Shown here one piece after another: positions 8,392 through 17,050 of a stretch of DNA of 64,000 nucleotides. The stretch's first letter is position 1; each line of letters opens with the position of its first letter. The position numbers and the translations under genes were made by a program. This DNA is from Microbacterium enclense. Its GTDB lineage: Bacteria; Actinomycetota; Actinomycetes; Actinomycetales; Microbacteriaceae. Under the pieces are notes generated by a model. That model saw only the letters and a program-made list of their open reading frames with translations. It was not told where the DNA came from and ran no database searches. Where the stretch lies: the NCBI GenBank assembly GCA_038182865.1, contig CP116226.1, positions 1,116,001 to 1,180,000 of the forward strand, written 5' to 3'.

Positions 8392-9411
8392 ATGACGGTC
8401 GCCCCGCCCGCCGAAAGCGCCTGGAGAAGGTGGCTCGCCGCCACGGCTTTCGCCGCCCTCACGGCGCCCCTCGTCTTCGCCGCCCCCGCCACCGCCCACG
8501 CGTCGGCGTCCCGCGCCGAGGCGGTTCGATCGACGGCCACCGCGAATCCCCTGGCGGCCGGACCCGCCCTGCCCACATACTCCGCGGCCGCGGAAGCGCA
8601 GAAGGCCGCGGCCGCGGCCGGACGCACGAGCGTGGCGACGCAGATCGGCGTGATCGCCTCGCAGCCCACGGCCACCTGGCTGGGCGAGTGGTACGACACG
8701 GACGCACTGACGCGGGTCCTCGTCGCCGAGACGAAGGCCGCGGCCCGGCAGAAGAAGACCGCGGTGTTCGTGCTCTACGGCATTCCCGCCCGCGACTGCG
8801 GCCTCCACTCCGGCGGCGGCTACGATGCGACCACGTACCGGCAGTGGACGCAGCGGATCGCCCAGACCCTGCGAGGGACGCGCTCGGTCGCGATCATCGA
8901 GCCCGACGCGCTGGCCATGCTGGGGGAATGCGACGGTCAGGGCGACCGCGCGGGGCTCATCCGTGCGGCGGTGCGCGACCTCGCCGCCGCCGGGGTCGCG
9001 TCGTACATCGACGCGGGGAACTCGGGATGGGTCCCCGCCGAGGTCATGGCGGAACGCCTGCGCGCCGCGGGCGTGTCCGAGGCGCGCGGCTTCGCCACGA
9101 ACGTCTCGAACTTCTCCCCGACCGCCGCGGAACAGAAGTACGCCGAACGGGTGCGTTCGCTGGTGGGCGGGAAAGCCCGGTACGTCATCGACACCTCGCG
9201 CAACGGCCGAGGCTGGACGGGCGAGTGGTGCAACCCCGCGGGCACCGGTCTGGGCACCACACCGCGCGCGGTCAGCGGAAAGGGCGGACTCGACGCGCTG
9301 CTGTGGATCAAGCGCCCCGGCGAGAGTGACGGAGTCTGCAACGGCGGCCCCGCTGCCGGGAGCTGGTTCGAGAAGGCTGCACTCGAGCTGGTGCGGCTGC
9401 GGGCGACGTGA
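8392..9411 (+). CDS. secreted glycoside hydrolase family 6 (cellulase)
   Basis: The product is a 339-residue secreted GH6 enzyme, predicted to cleave beta-1,4-glucan with inversion. A signal peptide spans residues 1-38 (basic WRRW, hydrophobic core, AHA cleavage). The catalytic domain fills the rest: IPARDCGLHSGGG with Asp135, IIEPDALAML with Asp172 (the family's general acid motif), YIDAGNSGW, FATNVSNF, DTSRNGRGWTGEWCNP and LLWIKRPGESDG. There is no cellulose-binding module or linker, so it is a compact, catalytic-domain-only enzyme. It is monocistronic, with its own promoter at 8330. Endo versus exo action cannot be decided from the sequence alone. Confidence 0.92.
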   Translation: MTVAPPAESAWRRWLAATAFAALTAPLVFAAPATAHASASRAEAVRSTATANPLAAGPALPTYSAAAEAQKAAAAAGRTSVATQIGVIASQPTATWLGEWYDTDALTRVLVAETKAAARQKKTAVFVLYGIPARDCGLHSGGGYDATTYRQWTQRIAQTLRGTRSVAIIEPDALAMLGECDGQGDRAGLIRAAVRDLAAAGVASYIDAGNSGWVPAEVMAERLRAAGVSEARGFATNVSNFSPTAAEQKYAERVRSLVGGKARYVIDTSRNGRGWTGEWCNPAGTGLGTTPRAVSGKGGLDALLWIKRPGESDGVCNGGPAAGSWFEKAALELVRLRAT

Positions 9412-9439
9412 CGACGGGGTGCACCGGGAGGTGAACGCC

Positions 9440-9445
9440 TACCCT
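9440..9445 (+). promoter_or_regulatory. -10 box, leaderless start of the lipoprotein cyclophilin gene
   Basis: TACCCT ends 6 nt before the GTG at 9452 and decides that start over the in-frame GTG at 9431 and ATG at 9467. Confidence 0.5.
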
Positions 9446-9451
9446 GGGGGA

Positions 9452-10126
9452 GTGCGTACGCGACTGATGTCCGCGGCTCTGGCCGCCTCCGCTCTCCTCC
9501 TGCTCGCCGGGTGCGCCGGGGCCACCCCGGAATCCGACGCCCCGATCTCCAGCGGCGTCGACAGCGCGTCCGCCGCGTGCGCCTACCCCGCCTCGGGGCA
9601 GCCCGCCGCCGACGTGACGCCCCCGACCGCCGACACCGAGCGCCCCACCGGCGACGTGGCCGTGACGCTCGAGACCTCGGCCGGCGCGATCCCGATGACG
9701 CTCACGGGCGCGCGCACCCCGTGCACCGTCGAGAGCTTCGTCTCGCTCGCCCAGCAGCAGTACTTCACCGACACGACCTGTCACCGCCTCACGACGCAGA
9801 ACATCTACGTGTTGCAATGCGGCGACCCCACGGGGTCGGGTCGCGGCGGGCCCGGCTACACGTTCGCCGACGAACTCGACGGCAGCGAGACCTACCCCGC
9901 CGGGACGGTCGCGATGGCCAACACCGGCCGCCCCGGCACGAACGGCTCGCAGTTCTTCCTCGTCTACGCCGACTCGACACTGCCCCCGAGCTACACCGTC
10001 TTCGGGACGCTGTCGCCCGAGGGCCTCGCCGTGGTCGAGAAGATCGGCCAGGCCGGCGTCGAGGGCGGGGGCGCGGACGGTGCGCCCGCCACCCCGGTCG
10101 AGATCACCGCGGTGACCGTCGGCTGA
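9452..10126 (+). CDS. lipoprotein peptidyl-prolyl isomerase (cyclophilin type)
   Basis: The 224-residue product has a lipoprotein signal (RTRLMSAALAASALLLLAGCAG, lipobox LAGC) and then a cyclophilin domain from about residue 70. Visible motifs are FADE, GTVAMANTGRPGTNGSQFFLVY and TVFGTL. It would assist folding of exported proteins at the outer face of the membrane. GTG 9452 is chosen because TACCCT lies 6 nt upstream. A second, cytoplasmic cyclophilin (ppiA) is encoded at 58173-58730. The catalytic Arg region reads CHRLTTQNIYVLQCGDP, slightly diverged from the usual FHRVIxxFMxQxGD. Confidence 0.88.
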   Translation: MRTRLMSAALAASALLLLAGCAGATPESDAPISSGVDSASAACAYPASGQPAADVTPPTADTERPTGDVAVTLETSAGAIPMTLTGARTPCTVESFVSLAQQQYFTDTTCHRLTTQNIYVLQCGDPTGSGRGGPGYTFADELDGSETYPAGTVAMANTGRPGTNGSQFFLVYADSTLPPSYTVFGTLSPEGLAVVEKIGQAGVEGGGADGAPATPVEITAVTVG

Positions 10127-10198
10127 CACTCCTCCTGCCCAGCCCTCGGGCGGGGCGGAAGCCCTCCACACGGGTCGGGGCGCGGCATCCCTCCCCGA

Positions 10199-10204
10199 TA
10201 GAAT
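10199..10204 (+). promoter_or_regulatory. -10 box, leaderless start of argG
   Basis: TAGAAT ends 6 nt before the argG ATG at 10211. No Shine-Dalgarno fits between them. Confidence 0.55.
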
Positions 10205-10210
10205 CGAGGA

Positions 10211-11653
10211 ATGTCCAAGGTCTTGCAGTCCCTTCCCGTCGGCGAGCGCGTCGGCATCGCGTTCTCGGGTGGTCTCGACACGTCGGTGGCCGTCGCGTGG
10301 ATGCGCGACAAGGGCGCCATCCCCTGCACTTACACCGGCGACCTCGGGCAGTACGACGAAGACGACATCGCCTCGATCCCCGGCCGCGCCACGCAGTACG
10401 GCGCGGAGGTCTCGCGGCTGGTCGACTGCAAGACCGCTCTCGTCGAAGAGGGCTTCGTTGCACTGGCGTGCGGCGCCTTCCACATCCGCTCGGGCGGCCG
10501 CACGTACTTCAACACCACCCCGCTCGGCCGCGCCGTCACCGGCACGCTGCTCGTGCGCGCGATGAAAGAAGACGGCGTCGACATCTGGGGCGACGGCTCC
10601 ACCTACAAGGGCAACGACATCGAGCGGTTCTACCGCTACGGCCTGCTCGCCAACCCCGCGCTGCGCATCTACAAGCCGTGGCTCGACGCCGACTTCGTCA
10701 CCGAGCTCGGCGGACGCAAAGAGATGAGCGAGTGGCTCGTCGCCCACGACTTCCCCTACCGTGACAGCGTCGAGAAGGCGTACTCGACGGATGCCAACAT
10801 CTGGGGCGCCACGCACGAGGCCAAGACGCTCGAGCACCTCGACGTCTCACTCGAGATCGTCGAGCCCATCATGGGCGTGCGGTTCTGGGACCCCGAGGTC
10901 GAGATCGAGACCGAAGACGTCACCGTCACCTTCGAAGCGGGTCGCCCCGTCGCGATCAACGGCACGCGCTTCGACGACCCCGTCGCGCTCGTCCGCGAGG
11001 CCAACACCATCGGCGGCCGCCACGGGCTCGGCATGAGCGACCAGATCGAGAACCGCATCATCGAGGCCAAGTCGCGCGGCATCTACGAGGCCCCCGGCAT
11101 GGCCCTGCTCTTCCTCACCTACGAGCGCCTGGTCAACAGCATCCTGAACGAAGACACCCTCGCGACCTACCACGAGCAGGGTCGCCGCCTCGGTCGCCTG
11201 ATGTACGAGGGCCGCTGGCTCGAGCCGCAGTCGCTCATGCTGCGCGAGTCGATCCAGAAGTGGGTCGGGTCGACCATCACGGGCTCGGTCACCGTGCGCC
11301 TGCGCCGCGGCGAGGACTACACGATCCTCGACACCGTGGCATCCGGGATGTCGTATTCGCCCGAGAAGCTCTCGATGGAGCGCGTCGGCGACGCCGCCTT
11401 CGGTCCCGTCGACCGCATCGGCCAGCTCACGATGCGCAACCTCGACATCGCCGACTCGCGCGCCCGTCTCGAGCAGTACGCCGCGCTCGGCCTGCTCGGC
11501 GGCCCGACCGGCGAGCTCGTCGGCGACGTGGCGAAGGGCGGTGCCCGCGAGATCATCGAGCCCGCGGCGCCCCTCTCGGCCGACGGCGAGCGCCTCGCAG
11601 AAGCCACCGACGAGGCGGGCGAGGGCGCCGCGTTCGACTCCGGCACCGACTGA
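10211..11653 (+). CDS. argG: argininosuccinate synthase (long, E. coli-type)
   Basis: ArgG condenses citrulline and aspartate with ATP in arginine synthesis. The 480-residue product is the long form (subfamily resembling E. coli ArgG), not the ~400-residue form found in many actinobacteria. The PP-loop is IAFSGGLDTSVAVAWM. Further conserved stretches are YFNTTPLGRAVTGTLLV, IWGDGSTYKGNDIERFYRYG and IGGRHGLGMSDQIENRIIE. The C-terminal ~40 residues are acidic and low in complexity. The gene stands alone with a leaderless-type promoter and a strong terminator, apart from other arg genes. Confidence 0.97.
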   Translation: MSKVLQSLPVGERVGIAFSGGLDTSVAVAWMRDKGAIPCTYTGDLGQYDEDDIASIPGRATQYGAEVSRLVDCKTALVEEGFVALACGAFHIRSGGRTYFNTTPLGRAVTGTLLVRAMKEDGVDIWGDGSTYKGNDIERFYRYGLLANPALRIYKPWLDADFVTELGGRKEMSEWLVAHDFPYRDSVEKAYSTDANIWGATHEAKTLEHLDVSLEIVEPIMGVRFWDPEVEIETEDVTVTFEAGRPVAINGTRFDDPVALVREANTIGGRHGLGMSDQIENRIIEAKSRGIYEAPGMALLFLTYERLVNSILNEDTLATYHEQGRRLGRLMYEGRWLEPQSLMLRESIQKWVGSTITGSVTVRLRRGEDYTILDTVASGMSYSPEKLSMERVGDAAFGPVDRIGQLTMRNLDIADSRARLEQYAALGLLGGPTGELVGDVAKGGAREIIEPAAPLSADGERLAEATDEAGEGAAFDSGTD

Positions 11654-11665
11654 CGACACGACCTC

Positions 11666-11701
11666 GACGGAGCCGGTGGTCCTCGGACCACCGGCTCCGT
11701 C
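11666..11701 (+). terminator. argG terminator hairpin
   Basis: Two perfect 17-nt arms (11666-11682 and 11685-11701) with a 2-nt loop start 13 bases after the argG stop. This is one of the strongest hairpins in the window. No T tract follows, which is normal for this GC content. Confidence 0.8.
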
Positions 11702-11907
11702 GTCGTTCGACTCCGATGGGGGCGCGGGCCGCGGGGGCGCGCGAGCGCGCCGGACCGTCCGAGAACAGGAGATCCCGCGAGGACAGGGCGGGATGCCGAG
11801 GCGACGAACTGTGGCCGAACGATCCCCTGTTCTCGCGCGATCCGCACGACCAGGAGCGCGCGAGCCGACGCAGCCGTGAGGAATCCGCGTGGCCACCGGG
11901 AAATAAC

Positions 11908-11939
11908 TTGCACATGACCGTGCACTTTCGGCGTACACT
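11908..11939 (+). promoter_or_regulatory. promoter and probable TetR operator
   Basis: The inverted repeat TGCAC-N6-GTGCA lies at 11909-11924, in or just upstream of the -35 region. TACACT at 11934-11939 is the -10 box, 8 nt before the GTG of the TetR gene. A repressor bound to this repeat would block the promoter, so autoregulation of the TetR/YhgE operon is likely. The AT-rich spacing contrasts with the flanking DNA. Confidence 0.5.
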
Positions 11940-11947
11940 GATCCCTC

Positions 11948-12553
11948 GTGAGTACTCCCACCCGCCGTGATGCCGTCGAGAACCGCGCCGGCATCGTCGA
12001 TGCCGCCACCGCGGTCATCGGTCACGACCCGCGCGCCTCGATCGACGCGATCGCCCGCCGCGCCGGTCTCTCGCGCCGCGCGCTCTACGGTCACTTCGAC
12101 GACCGCAACGCGATCGTCCGCGAGGTCATCGCCGCCGGGGCTCTCCGTTTCAACGCCATCGCCGACCGCGTCGACGACGCCGACTCGCGCGTCGCGCTCG
12201 CCCGCCTGGCATCGGAGCTCTGGGCCGAAGCCGCCCACGTGCAGGCCGCAGCAGCCCTCGCCCTCGACGACGCGCACCTGCCCGAGACGTCGGCCGCGCT
12301 GGCACCGCTCCGGCGTCGGATCGATGCGATCGTGCGCCGTGGGCAGGAAGCGGGCGAGCTGCGCACCGACCTCCCCGCCCCGACGCTCTCGCGCCTGCTC
12401 GAAGAGACGGGCCGCACCGTCGTCAGCCGCGTCGACGCGGAGTCGACGTCGGCCCGAGCCATCGCCGTCCGCGCCGTCCTCGGAATCGCCGGTCTCTCCT
12501 GGACCGAGGCTCAGGCTGTCGTCGCGGAGCACCCCGAGCTGGAGGCGCAGTGA
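11948..12553 (+). CDS. TetR/AcrR family transcriptional regulator
   Basis: The 201-residue protein has an N-terminal TetR-type helix-turn-helix (residues ~12-55; ASIDAIARRAGLSRRALYGHFDDRNAIV) and a divergent ligand domain. The GTG start fits the short leader after TACACT. Its stop overlaps the GTG of the next gene (GTGA), so it is the first gene of a three-gene operon with an ATPase-like protein and a YhgE/Pip membrane protein. It is therefore the probable local repressor, acting at the inverted repeat upstream. Confidence 0.88.
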   Translation: MSTPTRRDAVENRAGIVDAATAVIGHDPRASIDAIARRAGLSRRALYGHFDDRNAIVREVIAAGALRFNAIADRVDDADSRVALARLASELWAEAAHVQAAAALALDDAHLPETSAALAPLRRRIDAIVRRGQEAGELRTDLPAPTLSRLLEETGRTVVSRVDAESTSARAIAVRAVLGIAGLSWTEAQAVVAEHPELEAQ

Positions 12554-13218
12554 GAATCGTCCTGTCCGAGGTCGCGAAGGGCCGCGCCGAGCGCGCTCTT
12601 CCCCCGACGTCCACCTCGTTCGAGACCGGGCACGCCACCCTGGCCCTCGCCGAGACCGAGCAGCGACCCACCGTCCTCGGACTCGTCGCGTCCGGGCGCA
12701 TGAAGATCGACAGCGGCGAGGTCACGATCGACGGGCGACGGGATGCCAGGGCTCTCCGCCGCCGCGTCGCCCTGGTCGACGCCCCCATCGTGTCGGAGCC
12801 GGAGCCCAACATCACCGTCACCGGCGTCGTCGCCGAGGAGCTGATGTTCGCGGGCCGCGCACCCACACCCTTCGCCGCCGCACGGTGGCTGGAGAGCATC
12901 GGTCTCGAGACGCTCGCCGGCCTGCCGATCGGCAACGTCGATCCCGCAGCGCGGGTCCGACTGCTGCTCGAGCTCGCCGCGCTGCGCAAAGACGTCGAGG
13001 GTCTGGTCCTCGTCGCGCCCGACCGTCACGGCGGCGAACCGGCCGCGTGGTGGCGCATCGCCCGCGAGTTCGCGGAGCGCGGGTACGCCGTGCTCGTCAT
13101 CGCCGGCCAAGCCTCGCAGACGGCGATCGAGGTCATCGATCGCGTCGACGCCGACACCGCCATCGGCCCGAGCACAGCCCCCACGCCGACCGCACCGACC
13201 GAGGAGGAGGCGCGATGA
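12550..13218 (+). CDS. degenerate ABC-ATPase-like protein lacking Walker motifs
   Basis: The 222-residue protein follows the ABC-ATPase plan but has lost its catalytic motifs. The Walker A position reads ALAETEQRPTVLGLVAS, before a conserved-looking SGEVTIDGR. The signature and Walker B positions read NVDPAARVRLLLELAAL and GLVLVAPDRHG, where a working ATPase has LSGGQ and LLLDEP. It overlaps both neighbours by 4 nt, so one copy is probably made per YhgE/Pip protein. It is inferred to be a non-hydrolysing partner or regulatory subunit of that membrane protein. A distant P-loop relative with a different fold is the alternative. Confidence 0.6.
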   Translation: MRIVLSEVAKGRAERALPPTSTSFETGHATLALAETEQRPTVLGLVASGRMKIDSGEVTIDGRRDARALRRRVALVDAPIVSEPEPNITVTGVVAEELMFAGRAPTPFAAARWLESIGLETLAGLPIGNVDPAARVRLLLELAALRKDVEGLVLVAPDRHGGEPAAWWRIAREFAERGYAVLVIAGQASQTAIEVIDRVDADTAIGPSTAPTPTAPTEEEAR

Positions 13219-15152
13219 AGATCCCGCAGATGATCGCCGCCGAGCTCCGGCGTCTCACCTCGACCCGGATGTCGGTGATCGCCCTCGTGGCCCTGCTCGC
13301 GGTGCCGATCCTGTACGGCGGGCTGTACCTCTGGGCGAACCAGGATCCGTACGGCAACCTCTCGAACGTCCCGGTCGCGCTCGTCGTCGACGATCAGGGC
13401 GCGCAGGTCAACGGCGAGCAGCGCAATCTCGGCGACGAGGCGGCGGAGCAGCTGCTGGACAGCGACACCTTCGAGTGGCACCGCGTCTCCTCCGACGCGG
13501 CCGACGCCGGCCTCTCAGCGGGCGACTTCGACTTCATCGTGACCCTCCCCGCCGACTTCACCGAGGCCGTGGCCTCGCTCTCGAGCGACAGCCCCCGCCA
13601 GGCCGACATCGAACTGCGCACGAACGATGCCAACAACTACCTCGCGTCGACCATCGGCACGCAGGCGGTCGCGCGGATCCAGGCATCCGTGGCGAAGAAG
13701 GTGGTCGACGAAGCGGGGCTCAGTCTGCTCGATGCCCTTCACACGATCCGCGTGAGCCTCGTGGATGCCACGAACGGAGCGACCCAACTCGTCGACGGTC
13801 TCGCGACCGCGAAGGACGGGTCGTCGCAACTGGCCAGTGGCTCGGCGACCCTGGCCGACGGGTCGTCGCAGCTCGCCGACGGGACCGCGCAACTCTCCGC
13901 CGGGGCCGACCAGCTCCGCGACGGCACGGCGCAGCTCCGCGACGGTTCCGCACGCGTGGCCGATGGCGCCCGCCAGGTGGCGGGTGGGGTCGATCGCATC
14001 GACGAGGTCGCCCGCGAGGTGGGGTCGATCACCGGAGACGCCGCCGCACGCCTGCCCGAGGCCCGCACCGACATCGCCAAGGCCCTCGCCGACGCCGGAC
14101 TCAGCCAGGCGAAGATCGATGAGATCCTCTCGCGTCTGGATCCGGTCGCCGAGCGCCTCACCGCCGCGAACGGACGCGTGCAGGACACGGTCGATCAGAT
14201 CAACCAGCTCGACGACGGTGCGCGGCAGGTCGCCGACGGCAGCGCCTCGGTCGCCTCGGGTGCGGCCACGGCTGCCGACGGGGCCTCGGCCCTGGCCGAC
14301 GGCGCGGGGACCGCGGCATCCGGAGCCGCTCAGATCCGCGACGGCTCGGCCCAGCTCCGTGACGGCGCGAGCCGGCTCGACGGGGGCATCGGCCAGCTCT
14401 CGACCGGCGCCACTCAGTTGCGCGACGGTCTGGCCTCGGGCGTGAACCAGATCCCGGATTCCGACGACGCGACGCGTCAGGCGCAGGCCGCGGCCATCTC
14501 CGACCCGGTGAGCGTGGGCACGAGCTCGGTGACCAAGGCGCAGAACTACGGCGCGGGTCTCGCCCCGTTCTTCGCCGCCCTGGCCGGCTGGATCGGCATC
14601 TACGCACTGTTCCTCATCGTCAAGCCCGTGTCCAAGCGCGCGATCACGGCGCTCCGCTCCCCCGTGCGCGTGACCCTCGCGGGCTGGCTCACGCCCGCCG
14701 GGCTCGGTGCGCTGCAGATGGTCGGGCTCTTCACCGTGCTCGCGATCGCGCTGCAGTTCTCGTTCGCGAACCCCGCGGCAGCCCTCGGCATCCTGCTCTT
14801 CGCCTCGGCGACGTACGCGGCGATCGTGCTGGCGTTGAACGTGTGGCTCGGTTCGGTCGGGCAGTTCCTCGGCCTGGTGCTGATGGTGCTGCAGCTCGTG
14901 ACCGCCGGCGGCACCTTCCCCTGGCAGACGCTGCCCGCTCCTCTCGCGGCACTGCATCACGTGCTGCCGATGGGGTACGTGGTGGATGCCATGCGGCAGG
15001 TCATGTACGGCGGCGACCTCTCGCGGGTCGGGCCCGATCTGCTCGTCCTGGGGACGTGGATGGCCGGCGGCGTGCTGCTCGCGGCCCTCGGGGTGACGCG
15101 CATGACGCACCACCGCACCCTGCGCGACCTGCAGCCGAGCCTGATCGGCTGA
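13215..15152 (+). CDS. YhgE/Pip family ABC-2-type membrane protein
   Basis: The 645-residue protein has one N-terminal helix (residues ~19-38), a long extracytoplasmic region, and five to six helices in the last 200 residues. That layout is typical of YhgE/Pip proteins, which include phage-infection receptors and relatives linked to type VII secretion. Between residues ~185 and 420 there are many short repeats of the type LADGSSQL / LRDGTAQL, predicted to form extended helices. The ATG overlaps the preceding gene. Whether it exports a substrate is unknown; the pairing with an ATPase-like protein hints at an ABC-2 exporter layout. Confidence 0.85.
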   Translation: MKIPQMIAAELRRLTSTRMSVIALVALLAVPILYGGLYLWANQDPYGNLSNVPVALVVDDQGAQVNGEQRNLGDEAAEQLLDSDTFEWHRVSSDAADAGLSAGDFDFIVTLPADFTEAVASLSSDSPRQADIELRTNDANNYLASTIGTQAVARIQASVAKKVVDEAGLSLLDALHTIRVSLVDATNGATQLVDGLATAKDGSSQLASGSATLADGSSQLADGTAQLSAGADQLRDGTAQLRDGSARVADGARQVAGGVDRIDEVAREVGSITGDAAARLPEARTDIAKALADAGLSQAKIDEILSRLDPVAERLTAANGRVQDTVDQINQLDDGARQVADGSASVASGAATAADGASALADGAGTAASGAAQIRDGSAQLRDGASRLDGGIGQLSTGATQLRDGLASGVNQIPDSDDATRQAQAAAISDPVSVGTSSVTKAQNYGAGLAPFFAALAGWIGIYALFLIVKPVSKRAITALRSPVRVTLAGWLTPAGLGALQMVGLFTVLAIALQFSFANPAAALGILLFASATYAAIVLALNVWLGSVGQFLGLVLMVLQLVTAGGTFPWQTLPAPLAALHHVLPMGYVVDAMRQVMYGGDLSRVGPDLLVLGTWMAGGVLLAALGVTRMTHHRTLRDLQPSLIG

Positions 15153-15153
15153 C

Positions 15154-15189
15154 GCGGGCGGGAGGTGCGGGCACGCCCCGCCCGCCCGC
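15154..15189. terminator. possible bidirectional terminator after the YhgE/Pip gene
   Basis: GCGGGCGGG (15154-15162) and CCCGCCCGC (15181-15189) pair as a 9-bp stem with an 18-nt loop between two convergent genes. Confidence 0.45.
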
Positions 15190-15212
15190 GGCACCCGCCC
15201 GCTCGCGTGTGT

Positions 15213-16577
15213 TCACCGCCGTGCAGGGCGCGCCACGACGTCTTCGAGAAGACGTGCGAACGTCTCGCCCACCGCCTCGGGGGTCAGTCGCAGCGACTGT
15301 TCCCGTGCGCGTTCCGACATCTCGTCGCGTGCCCCGTCGTCGGTGAGAAGTGCGGTCAGTGCCTTCGCGAGTCCCTCCGTGTCGCCGGGGGCGACGAGGA
15401 CGCCTCCGGCGCCGACGTAGTCGCGCGGCCCGTAACAGACGTCGAAGGCGACGACGGGCAGCCCGCTCGCCAGCGCTTCTCCGATCGCGAGATTCTGTCC
15501 TTCGAACAGGCTGGTGCACAGGAAGACGGAGGAGACCGCCATCGCGTCGCGGACGCGGTCGGAGTATCCGTGGAGGTGGACGCTCCGCGACAATCCACGC
15601 TCGTCGATCAGGTCCTGCAGGGGATCTCGGAGAGGGCCGTCGCCGTAGATGTGGAGGTGCGCATCCGGGACGCTCGCCACCACGTCCGGCCACAGGGTGA
15701 TGGCGGCATCCACGCGCTTCTGGTCGACGAGCCTGTTCACCATCAGAACGTCACCGGCTCCCCGCGGGCGAACAGGAGGGGTGTCGGCGGGCGCGATCGG
15801 CGTGGGGATGGCGACGGAGCCCTCGTGGGCACCGAAGCGCTCGACCACGTCGTCTTCCTGTGTCGCGGTGGGCCAGATGACGGCGTCGAAGCGGTCGAGC
15901 AGGTCGAGCCATCTGCGCCATCCGTCGTCTCGCAGCGGTGACGAGGGCTCGCACGGGGCGGCGAGGTGCGAGTTGTGGACGGTGTGCACGATGCGCACGT
16001 TCTCGTCCCTCCAGTCGGCGATCAACTCGCCGATCTGCTTCGACTCGCAGATCACGACGACACACCGCTCGTCATCGGCGGCCCGCGTGCGCAGCTGCGC
16101 CACCACCCTCGTCAGCCACGCCATGTAGAGGGCCCCGAAGCCGGTCATGATCCGGGGGCCGCCCTGTCCACCGACCACGACGGGAGCTTGCGTGAGGTGC
16201 CAGCGGGGGTCGTCGCGGATCACCGGCAGGGAGATGATCTCCCTCCCCTCGTCGTCGCGGATCGGACGGTAGGCGGTGTCCGGGTCCGCCCCTCCGTCCT
16301 TCGCCTGCGCGTACAGCCAGGACGGATCGGCGAGGACCTCGTCGAAGAGGTTCCGGATCTCGACGTCCGCCTGCGGGTCGTCGCGGAACGCCTGTCGATG
16401 GTTCCTCGCGCGCTCGTCCGGGTCACCGACGTCGAAGGTGAGCAGGAGGGGGCGGGACACACCGATGGAACGGAGCAGACGAAGACGCGAGGCGACCGCG
16501 ACGGCGTATCCGCCGTCGCGGTGCGGCGCCAAGCGGCTGGTGAGGACAATGACTTCTGCATCGGGGGGCGGGGGCAT
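15213..16577 (-). CDS. glycosyltransferase family 4 (TagE-like)
   Basis: The 454-residue protein is a GT-B fold glycosyltransferase. The C-terminal donor domain shows VNRLVDQKRVDAAI, HLHIYGDGPLRDPL and the GT4 block EGQNLAIGEALASGLPVVAFD followed by YGPRDYV. That last run resembles poly(glycerol-phosphate) alpha-glucosyltransferases (TagE) and Gtf1-like enzymes, so decoration of a cell-surface polymer is inferred. The ATG at 16577 has GAGGA 7 nt upstream. The frame stays open far upstream, but that part overlaps real genes and has no such features. The serine hydrolase pair lies just upstream on the same strand. Confidence 0.85.
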   Translation of the reverse strand: MPPPPDAEVIVLTSRLAPHRDGGYAVAVASRLRLLRSIGVSRPLLLTFDVGDPDERARNHRQAFRDDPQADVEIRNLFDEVLADPSWLYAQAKDGGADPDTAYRPIRDDEGREIISLPVIRDDPRWHLTQAPVVVGGQGGPRIMTGFGALYMAWLTRVVAQLRTRAADDERCVVVICESKQIGELIADWRDENVRIVHTVHNSHLAAPCEPSSPLRDDGWRRWLDLLDRFDAVIWPTATQEDDVVERFGAHEGSVAIPTPIAPADTPPVRPRGAGDVLMVNRLVDQKRVDAAITLWPDVVASVPDAHLHIYGDGPLRDPLQDLIDERGLSRSVHLHGYSDRVRDAMAVSSVFLCTSLFEGQNLAIGEALASGLPVVAFDVCYGPRDYVGAGGVLVAPGDTEGLAKALTALLTDDGARDEMSERAREQSLRLTPEAVGETFARLLEDVVARPARR

Positions 16578-16690
16578 CGTCCGATCCTCATAGCGGGTAC
16601 ATAACGGGGCCCTCATCGTCGCTATGCACAAGCTGTGTGTCAGGGTGGTTGACGTCGGGTCATCCGGCCCCATACGGAGAGGCCGGCCGC

Positions 16691-17050
16691 TCACCCCGCC
16701 ACGACGATCGCCAGCGCCACGACTCCCCCTCCCAGGATGCCGCCGAGCACGAGTCGCACCGCGCGGAGCGCTCCGCGACGGCGGGTGCGCCGCCACGGCA
16801 CCACCGCGAATCGCCGCGCAGCACCGACCGTGCCCGCCGCCGTGAGCACGACCGCCGCACCCCACAGAGCGGGAGAGGCCTGCGTCCAGTCGACGAGCAG
16901 CGAGGCCGCGGCGAACGCGACCACGACCCCGAAGGTCTCGGCCAGGATCATGAGGCGGTCGCGGAGGGAGAATCGTCCCCCGAGCCACGCGCGCACGGCG
17001 AAGAGAGCGGTGACGGCGACGAGGAGGACAGCGAGGATGACGGCGATCAT
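16691..17050 (-). CDS. small membrane protein (unknown), coupled to the serine hydrolase
   Basis: The 119-residue protein has four predicted helices: residues ~2-22, 36-56, 62-80 and 99-118. The basic stretch VPWRRTRRRGALRAVR lies before the last helix. I do not recognise the family. Its ATG overlaps the stop of the serine hydrolase gene by 4 nt, so the two are translated together and the protein may anchor or assist that enzyme. It could also be a stand-alone DUF membrane protein. Confidence 0.7.
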   Translation of the reverse strand: MIAVILAVLLVAVTALFAVRAWLGGRFSLRDRLMILAETFGVVVAFAAASLLVDWTQASPALWGAAVVLTAAGTVGAARRFAVVPWRRTRRRGALRAVRLVLGGILGGGVVALAIVVAG

